This document shows, one piece after another, positions 26,001-37,898 of a stretch of 64,000 nt of DNA. Both the position numbers and the translations under genes were made by a program. Source of the DNA: Enoplolaimus lenunculus (taxonomy: Eukaryota > Nematoda > Enoplea > Enoplida > Thoracostomopsidae); assembly GCA_030248215.1 (NCBI GenBank), contig JASANG010002774.1:1-64000 (forward strand). The letters are read 5' to 3'. Position 1 is the stretch's first letter, and each line of letters begins with the position of its first letter. Below the pieces are notes generated by a model that was given only the letters and a program-made list of their open reading frames with translations, was not told the origin of the DNA and made no database searches.

Positions 26001-29000
26001 ACCATGCCACGATTGTGTCGAACGGTAAGCGTAACATCTTCACCGGCGTCGCGGAGCGCACTAACAACTTCTTCGTGAGTAAAATTTTCCACATTTTCGC
26101 CGTTAATTTCAATTATGGCGTCACCGACGTATAAGTCGCCAGTTTCATCGGCTATAAAGGTGAATATACAAAGCAAAAGTATTAAAAACTGAAAACAATG
26201 TAGAATGCCGTACATGGAAAAACATTAAACTGAAACGACCGTTGGCTCGTCATTTGAGAATCGAAGATTTAAGGTATTTGAATAAGCACTTATTTCACTA
26301 AAACTTTTTTATACTGCAAAAAATGGTTTGTCAAATTCACTCTCCCCAAACTAGGCTTTTCCGGACTACACAAACTGAGTCAAATTTGACTCCGCCGGAG
26401 TCAAATTCGACTCATCCGAGTCGCTAAGTGAGTCGAAATTGACTCTGGCGGAGTCGAATTTGACTCAGTTTGTGTAGTTCCGAAAAGCCTATTTCGGAGA
26501 GAGTCAATTTGACTCAACATTTTTTGCAGTGTACGCATGCTTTTCTAAGCATGACAAGAAGCGATTCAATTAGAAATTCTATGTTGAAACTTTAACGTAA
26601 CCTATAAAACTAATCTTTTGGCAAAAAACAAACATATACATTTTGTATATTTTATAGGTATAATTTTTCAGACGAAAATGGTAACCTGCTTGGCCTTTAA
26701 ATATTTTCGATATGAGTATGGGTACTTGACAGCTGCCATCCGCACCGCCCTGAAATTATAAAAGCTTCTTTTACAGTGGTAGTGGACCAATAGAGTTTTA
26801 AATTTCACTGCTGTATATCCTGAAATTGAAGGTTTACAAAGACTCACGAATAACAGCGTCACCAGCGTCGCGCTTAGCACACCCCACCCTCCCCCCATTG
26901 CCGGGCTTCCTCACACCGAACGGGCAATCACAAAAAGTTTTAAATAATTATTTTTTGCATCAAACATTTAATCTTGCCGGAATAAATACCGGCTTGCTTC
27001 TCGCTTACTTCACTCGTGAAATTCCATCACTAGTGTCTTGTGTTGCAATTCTCAGTTGATGAAAGACGCTGTTCTGCTGGAAATATTTTGGTTTCTTGCT
27101 CGTTATTTTCAGTGGCAAATTTAAGTAAAATGGGAGATGTATCCTTCTCGTATGCTCTGCCGTGATGACAGGTTTGCGATCTTCATTAATCCTCTCAAGT
27201 TCACAATGTATAAACCAATTAAACGAAAATTATACGAAAATACTTCGTGAATTAAACCTTTAAGCGGCTTCGGCGTAATTAGTATAGTCAAGAGTGGATG
27301 ATGTCCACATTGCAGAAGAGTGTGCTACTGCTTGGGCTGTGCATGCTACTAAATGTACCAGCACACGTCGCATTTTTGTTCGACCCCCCTCAATCAGGGG
27401 GCGGGTAAGCAAGAGATTAACAGTATGCTTCAGTACACTTCCCCCCCTCTTAAACAAGGGGGGATACAATTTGCTCGTAGCATTACTACGATATAAAACT
27501 GCATACAGACCCCCTAAACAAAGGGGGGTAGGCCAAAAACGCAACGCGTGCCGGGTACATTCTTTAATACACAGAACGTAGCCAGTTGCACACTCTTGTT
27601 ATAAAAATTGATCATCCACTCTTGGTATAGTCAAGACTACAATAATTAAATTGTTGCTATAAAACAAGTTTTAAAATCATAAAATTTCAAATCACAAATC
27701 TGTCCACCCCACCGGATAACTCTGGATACGCCACAGCCCGCACCACTCATCGGCATAGTGCCGGACTCAATTTTGCTCGCGTGCCGCGTACATTCTTTAA
27801 TACACAGAATGTACCCAGTTACCCACTCTTGTTATAAAGAGTGATCATCCACTCTTGGTATAGTCAAGCCTACAATAATTAAATTGTTGCTATAAAACAA
27901 GTTTTAAAATCATAAAATTTCAAAACACAAATCTGTCCACCCCACCGGATAACTCTGGACACGCCACAGCCCGCACCACTCATAGGCATAGTGCCGGACT
28001 CAATTTTGCTCCCAAAGTTACAAAACGAAGGTATTTTATACCGAGATATTTGTTGTAAGTCGGCAAATGATACAGAATTTTAAGAGGAGGCTCTTCAGAC
28101 TATATAACATTGGCTTTGGGGGATCTTGTACGTTAAGCACGGCGCTGTTTGTCAGCGTGCGCGTTGCGGAACACTTGAAAACGAGCAAATATTAATCGAC
28201 ATGCTTTGATAAACTTGAACGAACAAAAGTTAAATATCATGCCTCATTGCTTTAAAAATCGTTTTCACCATTGTTTTCGTTGCAGGATTTGAGTGTGACA
28301 CGTGATCGAAATATGGTTTACAAGATACGAAACTTGATGTTATAAATTTTAACATATTTACCTCATAAAATTTTAAATTTTGCACCATGTTGCTGTCCTG
28401 AGCAATTTTCATCATGAGTAATAGGACTATACACTTATCTTGAAGCGTGAATGATGCTAAATTTACAAAGAACGAGATTAATTTTGTTTACTTTGGCCAG
28501 AAAGCCTCTTTCTCCAAAATTATGGCTTGCACAGCTCACAGTCTTGCGCAGAGAAAAAAGACGTTACACTTACAACTTGGCATTGGCTGTTTTTAAAATT
28601 TCTGTCCACCATCTTATCCTAATAACTTTCGTATTTTATTCAAAACCTACTTTGATGCTTAGCCCCAGACCACCATCTCGTTGCCTTTTAACAGAGACTG
28701 TTCGTAACTGAAATGAAATATACCTCGATATTAATTGACCGTAAAGATTTTTATATTTTGAAACGTATATATTTTGTATAAACTGCTGATTGCATACAAA
28801 AATGTTCGACGCTAATGAGTTACAAGCACTAATAATGATTAGTACAATGATAACTACCAAAGGTCATTCGTGTATGAAACAGCGATTAACAGAATTTGTA
28901 CAAAATAGCAATTTGATTTATTTGTCAACAAAAGTTTGCGCATAAATGAATAAAATTAGTCAGCAAAGAATAACCTAGTTTTAGAATTGTTTCTTGATAT

Positions 29001-30227
29001 GAATTTAGGACTGAAGGATTGAAAAATTTACAAAATTTACGATATTTTAAAGCACTTTATTGCTTACCCCACTATCAATGTCACCGTTTTCGAGCAGCGG
29101 GTGCGGTTGTCCTTGCGGCATCTGAACGGACAATGTGTCTTGTGTAAGCTCAAGGCGTGCCCGCTTTGTAATGCCTTTACTGTCAACAGTTTCAACCAAT
29201 CCATGGTGAACCTGAAATATACAGTATAATAGGCAATCACTTCACTGGAGTTAATTATTTACTTCAACTAAGCATTGGGCTTAAGGTCGCAAGGCTCGGG
29301 ATCCGGATTGGTATTTTTTTACTTGCACGCCAAAGTGTTTCCCGTACGCATAACGGACCTGATCCTAAGCTTAAAGCTTGAGAATAAGCTAAGTCTAAAC
29401 CTAAACCAAAGCGTAAAGCATAATCTTGAGTTTAAGCTTATGTCTTTAGCAGCAGTGCGCGGGAGCAACCAAACAAGTAAGTACCAAGGATCGTGCTTAA
29501 ACACGGACGTAGGCAGAAGTTTATATCAACGCCACCGATGATAGTACTTTTTGTATCAGAATGTTTGGCCAGATGTGTAACACGAAAAAATTTATCTCCG
29601 CAATAAAATAAGATTGGAATATTTGCTCTTAAACTCGACAAATCCCTAACAATTTACTCAATAAGTCGCTGCTTTGTAGAGCTGGCAAAATGCATTAGGA
29701 TTAGTAAACAAGGCGTTTGTGTCCTCGTTGGAAACGCCGCTGCTTTATAAACAAGCTGTAATAAATAGCTGTAACGCCTATTTTCTGTGCATTCCTATTT
29801 ACCAACGTTTCTTTGCCTGATTGTACGTTTTTTACAGCCATAATGAATTGTCCAAGTTCATCAAACTTTTGTGGCCATTGAATATTTCTCCAAAATCTAA
29901 GCAAACTACCTTGACTAACCCAAACCGTGGTTTAATTTTGGTAACTTTAGAAGCGTCAGTCGTTTCAAAACGCGAACCACGCTTGCGTTCAAGACTGCTG
30001 ACACCGAGTCTTGGTCTGCTACCAGACAGACATATGCATGAACTCAATGAAGTCGACGGTGATATAGCGCATCTCACGGCAGATTGTTCAAATATCGCAA
30101 AGCTGAGGTCGTGTTGATGCAACGCAGATCGAGGGTTTGTTGAGGTCAAGATATCTTGGTGTGAATACTCACAAGTTGGTGATAATGTCCGATTTAACGA
30201 GGAAGTTTGATGCTTGAAAAGTACCAT
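20056..30227 (-). CDS. SNTG1: Gamma-syntrophin-like scaffold protein (13 exons, 3' end open)
   Basis: Minus-strand exons: 29910-30227, 29068-29211, 28651-28707, 26686-26749, 25981-26151, 25285-25340, 24932-25080, 23786-23954, 23279-23398, 22680-22751, 21689-21841, 20706-20798, 20056-20193. All boundaries are GT-AG and phases join, giving 568 codons. The first exon is the least certain: good Kozak ATG and phase 0, but an unfamiliar peptide. A PDZ domain spans about residues 155-243 (GGLGLSIK, LYVGDAIIEING, THEEVVSALRDAGEDVTLTV). A PH-like segment with FEVRAVDGTSSGVIQCED follows at about 289-376. The main PH domain begins IVYLGW and runs about 377-490. A conserved tail contains RPSALTVDFNHGF and KFAQLKSSADDGK. 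Gamma-syntrophins are cytoplasmic adaptors of the dystrophin complex that dock channels and signalling proteins through PDZ. The last exon is open to a stop at 19888 if its GTTAGT donor is not used. Otherwise further exons lie below 20 kb. SNTG1 and SNTG2 cannot be told apart. Confidence 0.9.
20844..20863. repeat. Perfect 9-bp-arm hairpin in a syntrophin intron
   Basis: GAGTTGCCT and AGGCAACTC are separated by only two bases, 45 bp upstream (in gene orientation) of the exon at 20706-20798. It could be a transposon end or a cruciform-forming site. Function is unknown. Confidence 0.6.
20962..21060 (+). mobile_element. tRNA-derived SINE head (SINE-2 of this window)
   Basis: The sequence TAGCTGAGTGG (A-box like) is followed 40 bp later by GAGTTCGAATCC (B-box like), the two internal RNA polymerase III promoter blocks. 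The T-arm stem does not pair well, so this is not a working tRNA. A diverged second copy at 54060 shares CTCGA.(C/T)GTCAAGCTCCT.TAGCTGAG, which shows it is a dispersed repeat. It lies in a syntrophin intron. Confidence 0.65.
22200..22366 (-). mobile_element. tRNA-derived SINE with tRNA-like 5' head
   Basis: On the minus strand 22366-22295 reads as a 72-nt tRNA-like head. A 7-bp acceptor stem GGCCGCG/CGTGGCC pairs with one G-T, the D arm is GTGT/GCGC, and box B is GGTTGGATTCC. The T stem has two mismatches and the anticodon stem one, so it is a tRNA-like head and not a functional tRNA. The body continues to about 22200. A translated frame of it (PRGVMGSALDSR..RGH) resembles a spurious peptide I remember from many invertebrate genomes, supporting a widespread SINE. 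It sits in the syntrophin intron between exons 21841 and 22680. Confidence 0.75.
23764..23780. repeat. (GAT)n microsatellite beside a splice donor
   Basis: Five to six GAT units lie five bases inside the intron that follows the syntrophin exon 23786-23954. On the coding strand the donor GTAAGC runs straight into (ATC)n. No effect can be inferred. Confidence 0.8.
25444..25614. mobile_element. Family B element in a syntrophin intron
   Basis: Ends AAAGTTTTGGCCCATATAAAG and CTATACGTTGGCCAAAGTTTT form a clear terminal inverted repeat of about 18 bp. The interior has the B landmarks (GCGGGTCTGCAATAGAATATG, ACTTTAGACTAATTTTTTTTGC, three to four TTAGGC-like units, GGTATATGCC, TAACTGTTACGGC). It lies between the exons at 25285 and 25981 without touching splice sites. 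Confidence 0.85.
26310..26533. mobile_element. Family D palindromic MITE
   Basis: Ends TATACTGCAAAAAATGG and CATTTTTTGCAGTGTA are inverted, and the whole 224-bp body is nearly palindromic: TTTGACTC/GAGTCAAA words recur, and TACACAAACTGAGTC mirrors GACTCAGTTTGTGTA. A TA target is likely. Two more copies occur at 51791 and 58694. It lies in the syntrophin intron between 26151 and 26686. No coding content. Confidence 0.9.
27290..27624. mobile_element. hAT-like MITE with perfect 8-bp target duplication
   Basis: Inverted ends AAGAGTGGATGAT and ATCATCCACTCTTG are flanked by the direct 8-mer GTATAGTC (27282-27289 and 27625-27632), the length made by hAT transposases. Subterminal AGAGTGTGC/GCACACTCTT is also inverted. 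The interior carries three short hairpins of C runs facing G runs (27384-27402, 27441-27463, 27510-27528). No ORF of transposase type. It is inserted in the large syntrophin intron. Confidence 0.88.
27546..28011. repeat. 233-bp tandem duplication spanning a MITE end
   Basis: 27546-27778 and 27779-28011 are direct copies with only a few differences (for example GGGTACAT versus GCGTACAT). The unit contains the right end of the hAT-like MITE plus about 150 bp of flanking intron, including CCACCCCACCGGATAACTCTGG. The duplication therefore happened after the MITE had inserted. Confidence 0.95.
29275..29450. mobile_element. Degenerate TTAGGC-type element in first syntrophin intron
   Basis: The words GCTTAAGGTCGC, ACGGACCTGATCCTAAGC, AGCTTGAGAATAAGC and AAACCTAAACC..AGCG recall the family B core in reverse, but the terminal repeats are not recognisable. 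It creates overlapping spurious frames on both strands. Confidence 0.35.
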
Positions 30228-30404
30228 TTTTGTGGTTCAATTAACAGCAAATTTATGTGTTTGAATTTTGTTTTAACATCTTTGAACAGAAGAAAAATAT
30301 TTTGCAATTGTTCAGAGTGGGGATAAACCTAATGTAAAGCTGATTTTTGTTTTCACAGTATTGATCCTACACAACACACATTTGTTAGCGCTCTCCAGAA
30401 AGTA

Positions 30405-30792
30405 ACCCCTGTTATTCGGTTACGGACTGGTATTTAGTCTCATCTCACGCTCCGCCACCCTTCATTACTGATTTATATCCGGTACTGCAATTCTCCGTTG
30501 AATTAAACGTTTATTTGTCTTGATTCAGAACCTTGAGCGATAATGCCAGGTTATGCTTAGGAATGTACTTTCAAAACTTAAGTATGATTTAAAGTTTCGA
30601 ACTCAACTTCATTTGGGCCTGGAGTTATTCATGCACTACAATTAGGGCAATTGACATTTATGGACTCTAATTAGAATTTGGGAACTCTATCCGGTTACGG
30701 ACTCTAATAGAGGATACGAACTCCTATTGATTGGGACGTAAAATGGGGACCCCCTCTTATTACTCCCCAACCTATTATTCGGATGACTGCAG
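30405..30792 (-). mobile_element. Family C MITE, long form, upstream of syntrophin
   Basis: The right edge ...GGATGACTGCAG followed by TA matches the inverted C end, and the left edge is the alternative subterminal end TGTTATTCGGTTACGG seen also at 37051. The body shares long blocks with the 37.5-kb copies (TTGAATTAAACGTTTATTTG, GGTTATGCTTAGGAATGTAC, AATGGGGACCCCCTCTTATT). It begins about 180 bp upstream of the proposed syntrophin start codon. Confidence 0.8.
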
Positions 30793-33700
30793 TAACCAAA
30801 AATTTTTTGTGTAAAGGGCAAAAACGTTTATTATGTCAAAGAAAATGTTCCTAACACGAAATTCGTCAAAAAAGTAGGCCAAAGACCAAAAAGGCCAGTA
30901 CTTTAGGCGACGAGGGTCTTTTCGGGGCCATAACAGAGTTGGGTTTTGAAACTTTTTGCATATTTGAGCTTCTCATGACCTTTGATCATTCCACACACAA
31001 ATGTGAATTTTTGAAAAATTCGATTTTAGGCTCCAAAGTCCCCAACTGACACCAGAAAACTTTCGTCAAAAACTTAAACTAAATTACATACCATTCAAGG
31101 CAGCTTGCGAGAGCTCAGTCAAATATACGTTCCGGAATCACACACCCGGTTAACCAGTTGATGTGAAACAGCTTATTTGTCGCGCGGTCAACGGTTTATA
31201 ATGGTGCCAAATCTGTTATTTGGCCATAACTCGTTAAAAATACGTTTAAAGGCGGCAAGACCAACGCCATTCGACTCCGCTTCCCAAGCTACACCGATGG
31301 AGTGTAATTTATTTAACTTTTTGAAAAAATTTTTTGAGTTCCATACGGCATTCTTGACCTATAAAAAGCGTACCTTTGAAAAACGCAAATTTAGGCATGA
31401 AATGACCAGGGGAGGTCAGGAGAAGCTCAAATGTGTAAAGAATTATTGAAACCGATCCATTTTTAGACAAACTCAAGTTGTATGGAATAATCGAAAACAA
31501 CGGTCGGTGTGCCCTCGCACTCTAACATACTTGCTGCCTTAGAGGGAAGAGGAACAGCAAACGAGCAACAATATTTCACCCCAAATTAATATAATTTCTC
31601 TAAATATCCCAATATAAAGTTCATTAACAGAAAATTAGCTTTTATTTGTCACAGACCGTAACAGAATATTGCTCAATTCGTTTTATGCACACCGACGTAC
31701 ATAAGGGAGTAGAATAGGGGAAATATATTACCGTGAACTTTACTGAACAAGCGAAGTAAAGGCACTTACATAGGTTTTAATACAATTAACCTGATAATTT
31801 GCGGTGACCAAAACTACTGAAATCCTGGCTATACGCCTCTAGTGATGCAAGCAAAGAATAGAAAAAATTCGTACTAAATCAACGTAGATCGATTTTTAAA
31901 TAAAATTATTTATACAGAAAAAACTTGTTTCATCACAAAACGTGCAACAAAATATCTTTCAATGATTAAATGTAAAAAATTTTCCTTTCTGCCTACATTT
32001 TTGTAGCACTTTTATGCAGTTTTAGTACTGAAAACTAAACTTCTTGGCGCAGTGCGTACAACAGCTTTGCTGCGTTGTCGTACAAAACTGTAGTACGGCG
32101 AAATCCAATAATTCTGGGAAAACTTAATTTGCCAAATGTTTTTCATACGATATTACTCAGGCAGCATTACATTACGATTTCGACCAATGGTTATATTTTA
32201 TAAACAAACGCATGGTCAAATCTGAGCAAAACATTAGCCTCAAGCCGACACTTTCTCTATTGCAGTATCGCCGTAAAACAAAAAATCCTTAAAATATTGT
32301 GAGAGTTGATTTATATGCGAGCGTGGACTTTGATATTTATTTATAGAAAATCCAAAACAACGGCGCTAAGGCTTTACAACAAGATGACCCCATTACATTT
32401 TGATTAATTTATTAAGGACAGTGTTATCTTCTAAAAATTAAAAATCTGTAATCATCGCAAACAAAAACGTTTATACCACAGTTATTTAAGCACCAATAGA
32501 TTCTTCACATGATTTCATTCAGGTATATGGATCAGGTAAAAGACCACGGGCGTCGTTAGATATGTCCAAACGAGTGCAACTGCACTACCCGAGGGTTTCT
32601 AAGAAGTTTTTTGCATTGATTGGTATATAAAGTAAAAATATTGTTTATTGCTTTCGACACACTGTCGGTACCTATTGTGGCTTTTGCTCAAAATTCGAAT
32701 CCGCACACCCCAACCTAACTGTTTGCCGGCGCTGTTGACCATTGGGTTAGACTGTCTTCAAAACTACATTAATCTCAAGAACAACCCGTTATTGTAGTTT
32801 AGAGGCTGCATAGACTAAATGCCAACAGTTTGAACAAATTAGAACACTGCGAAATCATTATTTTTCTGACTAAACGGTCAGAATATCAGCGATACCTTCA
32901 TAAACAAACACAATTGAATGGACTCCGATATCAATCTCGGATTTGGTTGGCCGGCCCTTCAGAAACTGATACCTGCATTATTGTTCTAATGATGCAGACA
33001 AAACAATTCACGAGAACAACTAAGCAAAGAATTCTTTCAGAGAGAAATGTTGAAAATTTACAAAAGTAAACAAAATTTCACAAAGCTGCGCGAATTATAA
33101 AGTTTTCTTAGCAGATTTAACTACTTATCGTCATGCTGTGTTCTGTCGCTGTTCAGTCTTTTAAGCTGTCGTAATGTGATGCCACCAGAACAAACGGTTA
33201 TTTTAGTAGCAAGGAATAATGCTAAATTACACTTGATCTATATATATACAGTTAACAACTAGTAGTTGTTCGTTGCAACCAGGCGCAACTTTCCGTACTG
33301 TATGTCTAGAGTTTCAAGTGCTTTCGCAATATATACTTATATACGTTGAGCCATTACCACTTTTTCTACTGGACGGCGGACAACGGAAAGTTTGGTCGGC
33401 CTGCCATCCATTGGCCGCCGGCCGGCCAATATTCAAATTTTAAACATTATCAAGCATTTTTATAATGGTATATATCGTTATGTTTAGAAGCTATAGCAAT
33501 CGTTTAATCCAACAAGAAGCGACCTCGTTGCGAAATAAATGGGCGTAGCCAGGTGGCGTTTCAGGCGTCAACTTGTCCCGTTTGGGCTCAACAATTTAGT
33601 TAAGTATACTATGCCCGGCTTGCCTACACATAAAACATTTAACCGGGTGCTCTATTTTAATATTACCCCTGAATATTTTTCACATTTTGCGGCAACGGCT

Positions 33701-36700
33701 CCTAACCCATTCTGAAATTTGAAACTGTAGACCCAACTCGTAGCTATCACAAACAAACGAAATTTAAACCTAAACTAACTTTATTTATGTTGAACTTAGC
33801 TGTAAAATTTTTTACGTTTCAAAATCCTCATTGATTGCCAAGAACATCAAAGATGGTATTACATTATTTTATTATTCCCTTTAGTATTGTTGAAAAATAT
33901 TTATATACACCCAGTGAAAAATTTCACTTGTTTTTTAAAAAGGCAATTGAACCTAGATCATCTGAAGCACTATGTCACCGCCGGAGCTGTTTGGAACACA
34001 GCTGCAACCAAAGTAGTTGCAACTAGTGATACAATCTGAATATTTACTATAATGATAACAGTATGCCACATTTCAGATTTCAGCTTAAAAAGTTATAGAG
34101 TCGAAATTTAAATACGATTAAATGTATTAAATTGATGATTTCAAACGGTTTTTAACTTTTTCTGTGATAACGGCGGCCGACCGACCGACCGGTCCCCAAC
34201 CAGTCCTGTCCGGTGCACAATAGTATACAGTGAAGAAGGCATTCGATACGCTTTGTATTAACAGAATAAACTCAATGAAAATTTATAGGTTCCAAACTAT
34301 CTTGTAGACCGATATGTACCTATATTGTTAAAAACAAAGTTTTTTACTACTATGATGGAACGCTGTCAAAAATACGTATGTGGTGTGCCCAGTGTTAATA
34401 TGTTTGCTGTACGAGCCATAATCCTACAAATCGTTTACAATTTTGGTACTTTTTTATACTTAGCATCATGATTTCAGCAACTATTTCAAAACGGGTATTG
34501 GAAGCTCGTTATTTCACTCTCTTATGTTCATATGCAGGAGCCTTTTGAATATTAAAAACATCCCAAAAATTTCTTCGTGGTCATTGGTTCGTCACTAAGC
34601 CAAGATTCAGGCACAAGTTGCCCAAATTATTCATTGTAGTTTTGCGATTAGCGTTCTTCAACGCATTGGGCATCCTAACATTGGGTTTTATACGCATAGA
34701 ATTTACAGAATCATGAAGCATGTGGATTTGTCTACAATTCGTAATCTCAACTCAGTTTTGCTTCAATCACGACGATCATAGCAAAGTCTCCAGCTTCAGC
34801 TCAAGCCACTGCTCGACAAATTATTGAGCAATTAGAGTATAGTATAAATCTAGATACATAATCATACGTCAATGGTATATTTTCAGTATGTTGCCAGCTT
34901 GTGTTTGCCCAAAAATGACCCTACTTTAAATAATTTTGGCAGATTTGAAAACTCGTGGTCTTCCAAATGAGGGCTTCACGCCGATATTTGGGTTATGAAG
35001 AAATTCATTTTTCTTTCTTTAACAAATAGTGTCAAAAATATAAAACCGAATGTTAAACGTTTTTCGCGTTTCAAACAGCATCTTTTAAAACGATATTCTA
35101 TAAATGAAGAAACTATTAATCGCTAGTGTAGCAAAATGCGACTAAGGTTTGTGAACGCGGTATTTTAACATGATTAACATCAAATGCTTCTATGACAACG
35201 CGAAAAGCATTCTGCATATTTGACACGAGTTCAAAGCGCCCTTGGAATCCAAAATTTTTGAAAAAGGTATGGTTTTACGCAACTTGCGATAGGAAATCGG
35301 GGCTTGCCATTTAAAACCTAAAGTCGAATACTTGTTCATGATTTTGTCGCGTATCTTCTTTGTCCCGCTCCGTCCAGATGGTGCTGAATGCAATAAATTT
35401 CACTCCATTCAACTCTGAAAACTGTGTAGAAGGTTTTACTAAGATTGTTACTCTTTCTGTAATTTTTCCTGTCTTGACAGGCGTAGTACTCAGAAGCAGA
35501 ACCTCACAAATCACATATTAAAAAAATGTCAAATTTTGGAACGAAATGTCGGGAGAGATTATGCAAAATACACAAATACGCAAAATTTCAAAGTAGCAAT
35601 TTTTGGGCAAACACAGGCCAAAATGATGATTTCAAAAAAGGCTTGACATGCACCGACTATCACTTACTTCACGGTGAAAATAAATACGAGTCCCTGGCAA
35701 TTCGTACGTTTGATAGACGTTGCTGTACAAGCTTCCGTACATCATTTTCGTTAAACTGTTTAAATATTTATGAAAAATCGAAGCATATCTAACAGCATAT
35801 AACTATTCGAGGATAGGATCTATAATAGATCGAAATCTGGGAAGTAGTTATAGGTCAACATTAACGTTAATACACTTTGACGAAATTATGGGTCATTCAC
35901 GTTATAAATTAAACAGTGATGTATAACATTGCACCAGTTCTTCGGTTCCAAGCCTCATTTGATGTCTCCGCAGATCTGTTCAAAATCACCAATACAAAAC
36001 AAAACTATATTGACATGGTTTTTGATTTGTCACAACATTCACTGTACATCTGCGTAGATATTGTAACGTGGACGCTCCATTAAATACAGGACTTTTACGT
36101 AAATGTTATTTCAAGCCATGAATTAAATTGGTTGGGAATTGTGCAACTGCAGCAGTGGGTTTTAGAATTACGTTATTCAATTGTCAACCATAAACAACCC
36201 ATGAATTTCACCCGATTTTATTGAAATGCTGTTTAGCGCTTCCATTTAAGCTCTCTCTCCGATTTCGTATGTTAACAAATTTGATGTCAAATCTTGGAAA
36301 AAAAACTACGGTGGATTTGTGGCACATTTTCAGTCACGTTATTTCAAAAATATTTCTACGGCAACAATTATTTGTCACCATATCGTTCTGTTTCCGGTAG
36401 AACATCCGGTATTAATTTTGCTTTCTGATTGCGTTTCCGGTATTTATTAATTCCGGTTCCGCCCTGGTCTCAGGCTTTCTATTGATAACCTATTTAACAT
36501 TTAGACCACATAATGCTTATTCCGAAACCTTTGGATCCTAATGTTTTTACTTTCGATATTTAAACTGCGCTTCCGCAAAGTATAAAATCCATACAGTTTC
36601 AAGCCATAACAAATTTCAATTATATTTCAATGTACACCAGAAATACGAAGTTACAGCAAACTCTTCATTGTGCAAAAAATCTGATGGTTTGTGCGCCTGG

Positions 36701-37050
36701 TTTTGTAAACAGAGGCCACAGGCCCACAGAAACACAACATATATATTATAGTATTGAAGCCAATATTTGAGCAACTTTTGCGATAAATATAAACATATAC
36801 GGGTGTATATTTAACAGCCGCAAGTCATATATGCGTATAAGCCAGAGCTGAAATGAACTTATTCTTCATTACAATTGCAATCGCAGTTTTTATCCATTAT
36901 ATAAGCCTGTCCAATAGAAAAATTCAAATTTTCGCAATTCCATTCCAAGTTATAGTGGTTGACAGCTGTGCGGTTCTGTATGAGTATTAAAAGTTGAGAT
37001 CTGAAATTCCCCAAACTTTGTAAGAAATTTCCGGTAAACTTGTTTTGACG
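30793..37050. other. 6-kb stretch without a recognised gene
   Basis: AT-rich throughout. Two CG-rich patches, 33370-33430 (GGTCGGCC, GGCCGCCGGCCGGCC) and 34170-34210 (CGGCGGCCGACCGACCGACC), are partly complementary and might be ends of an element of about 800 bp. Open segments at 34.6-34.8 kb and on the minus strand at 35.2-35.5 kb have stops or no recognisable motif. No exon is called. Confidence 0.4.
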
Positions 37051-37476
37051 TACCCCCCTTGTTATTCGGTTACGTACTGTTATTTATTTTTAACCCACGC
37101 TCCGCCGCCCTTCGTTGTTATTTATTTTTAACCCACGCTCCGCCGCCCTTCGTTACTGATATATGTCCGTACTACAATTATCCGTTGAATTAAACGTTTA
37201 TTTGTCTTGTGTCAATAGCTTGAGCGACAATACAAGGTTATACTTAGGAATGTACTTTCAAAAATTGAGTACGCTTTTAAAGTTTCGAACTCAAATTATT
37301 TGGTCTTTGAGTCATTTATGCGCTACAATTAGGGTTAATTGACAATTATGGACACTATAGGGTTAGGGACTCTAACCGCTCACGGACTCTTATTAGGGAT
37401 ACGGACTCCAATTGATTCAGACTCAAAATGGGGACCCCTCCCTCTTATTACCCCCCTCGTATTTGGGTCAATACAG
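37051..37476 (-). mobile_element. Family C MITE, long form (left arm of a palindrome)
   Basis: This is a reverse-oriented copy starting at the subterminal TTATTCGGTTACG word and ending TTTGGGTCAATACAG. It contains a 39-bp direct duplication (GTTATTTATTTTTAACCCACGC type, twice near 37070-37150). It lies head to head with the next copy and shares a single TA at 37477-37478. Confidence 0.88.
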
Positions 37477-37478
37477 TA

Positions 37479-37898
37479 CTATAGTGACCCGAAGAGGGGT
37501 CCTCCATTTTGAGTCCCATTGCATAGGAGTCCGTATCCCTAATAAGATTCCGTAAGCGGATGGAGTTATTAAACCCTAATTAGAGTCCATAAATATCAAT
37601 TGCCTCTAATTGTAAGTGCATAAATACTACATGCAAAAATAAAGTTGATTTCGAAACTTTAAAGCATACCTAGTTTTGAAAGTAAATTCCTAAGTATAAC
37701 CTTGCATTGTCGTTCAAGCTTTTGAACAAGACAAATAAACATTTAATTCAACGGATTATCGCAGTACCATTATATCAGTAACGAAGGGTGGCGTAGTATG
37801 GGATAAAAATAAATAACAGTCCGTAACCGAATAACACGGAAGGGCCTTAGGAGAGGCCAAATAAATATCTGTCCCCCGTCTTATTAGGGTCACTGCAG
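37479..37898 (+). mobile_element. Family C MITE, long form (right arm of a palindrome)
   Basis: It starts CTATAGTGACCCGAAGAGG and ends CTTATTAGGGTCACTGCAG, followed by TA. At 420 bp it is the most complete long copy in the window. The internal ATAAATAACAGTCCGTAACC and CCAAATAAATATCTG stretches link it to the short form at 15.6 kb, which looks like an internally deleted derivative. Confidence 0.9.

Noticed and set aside
29821-30117. 98-codon plus-strand frame opposite the first syntrophin exon
   Set aside because: The minus-strand frame here has an ATG in good context and a phase-0 donor that fits the next syntrophin exon. The plus frame is its shadow.
34560-34860. Possible transposase remnant
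   Set aside because: The segment is partly open and reads vaguely like a helix-turn-helix protein, but contains stops and no motif that I can name.
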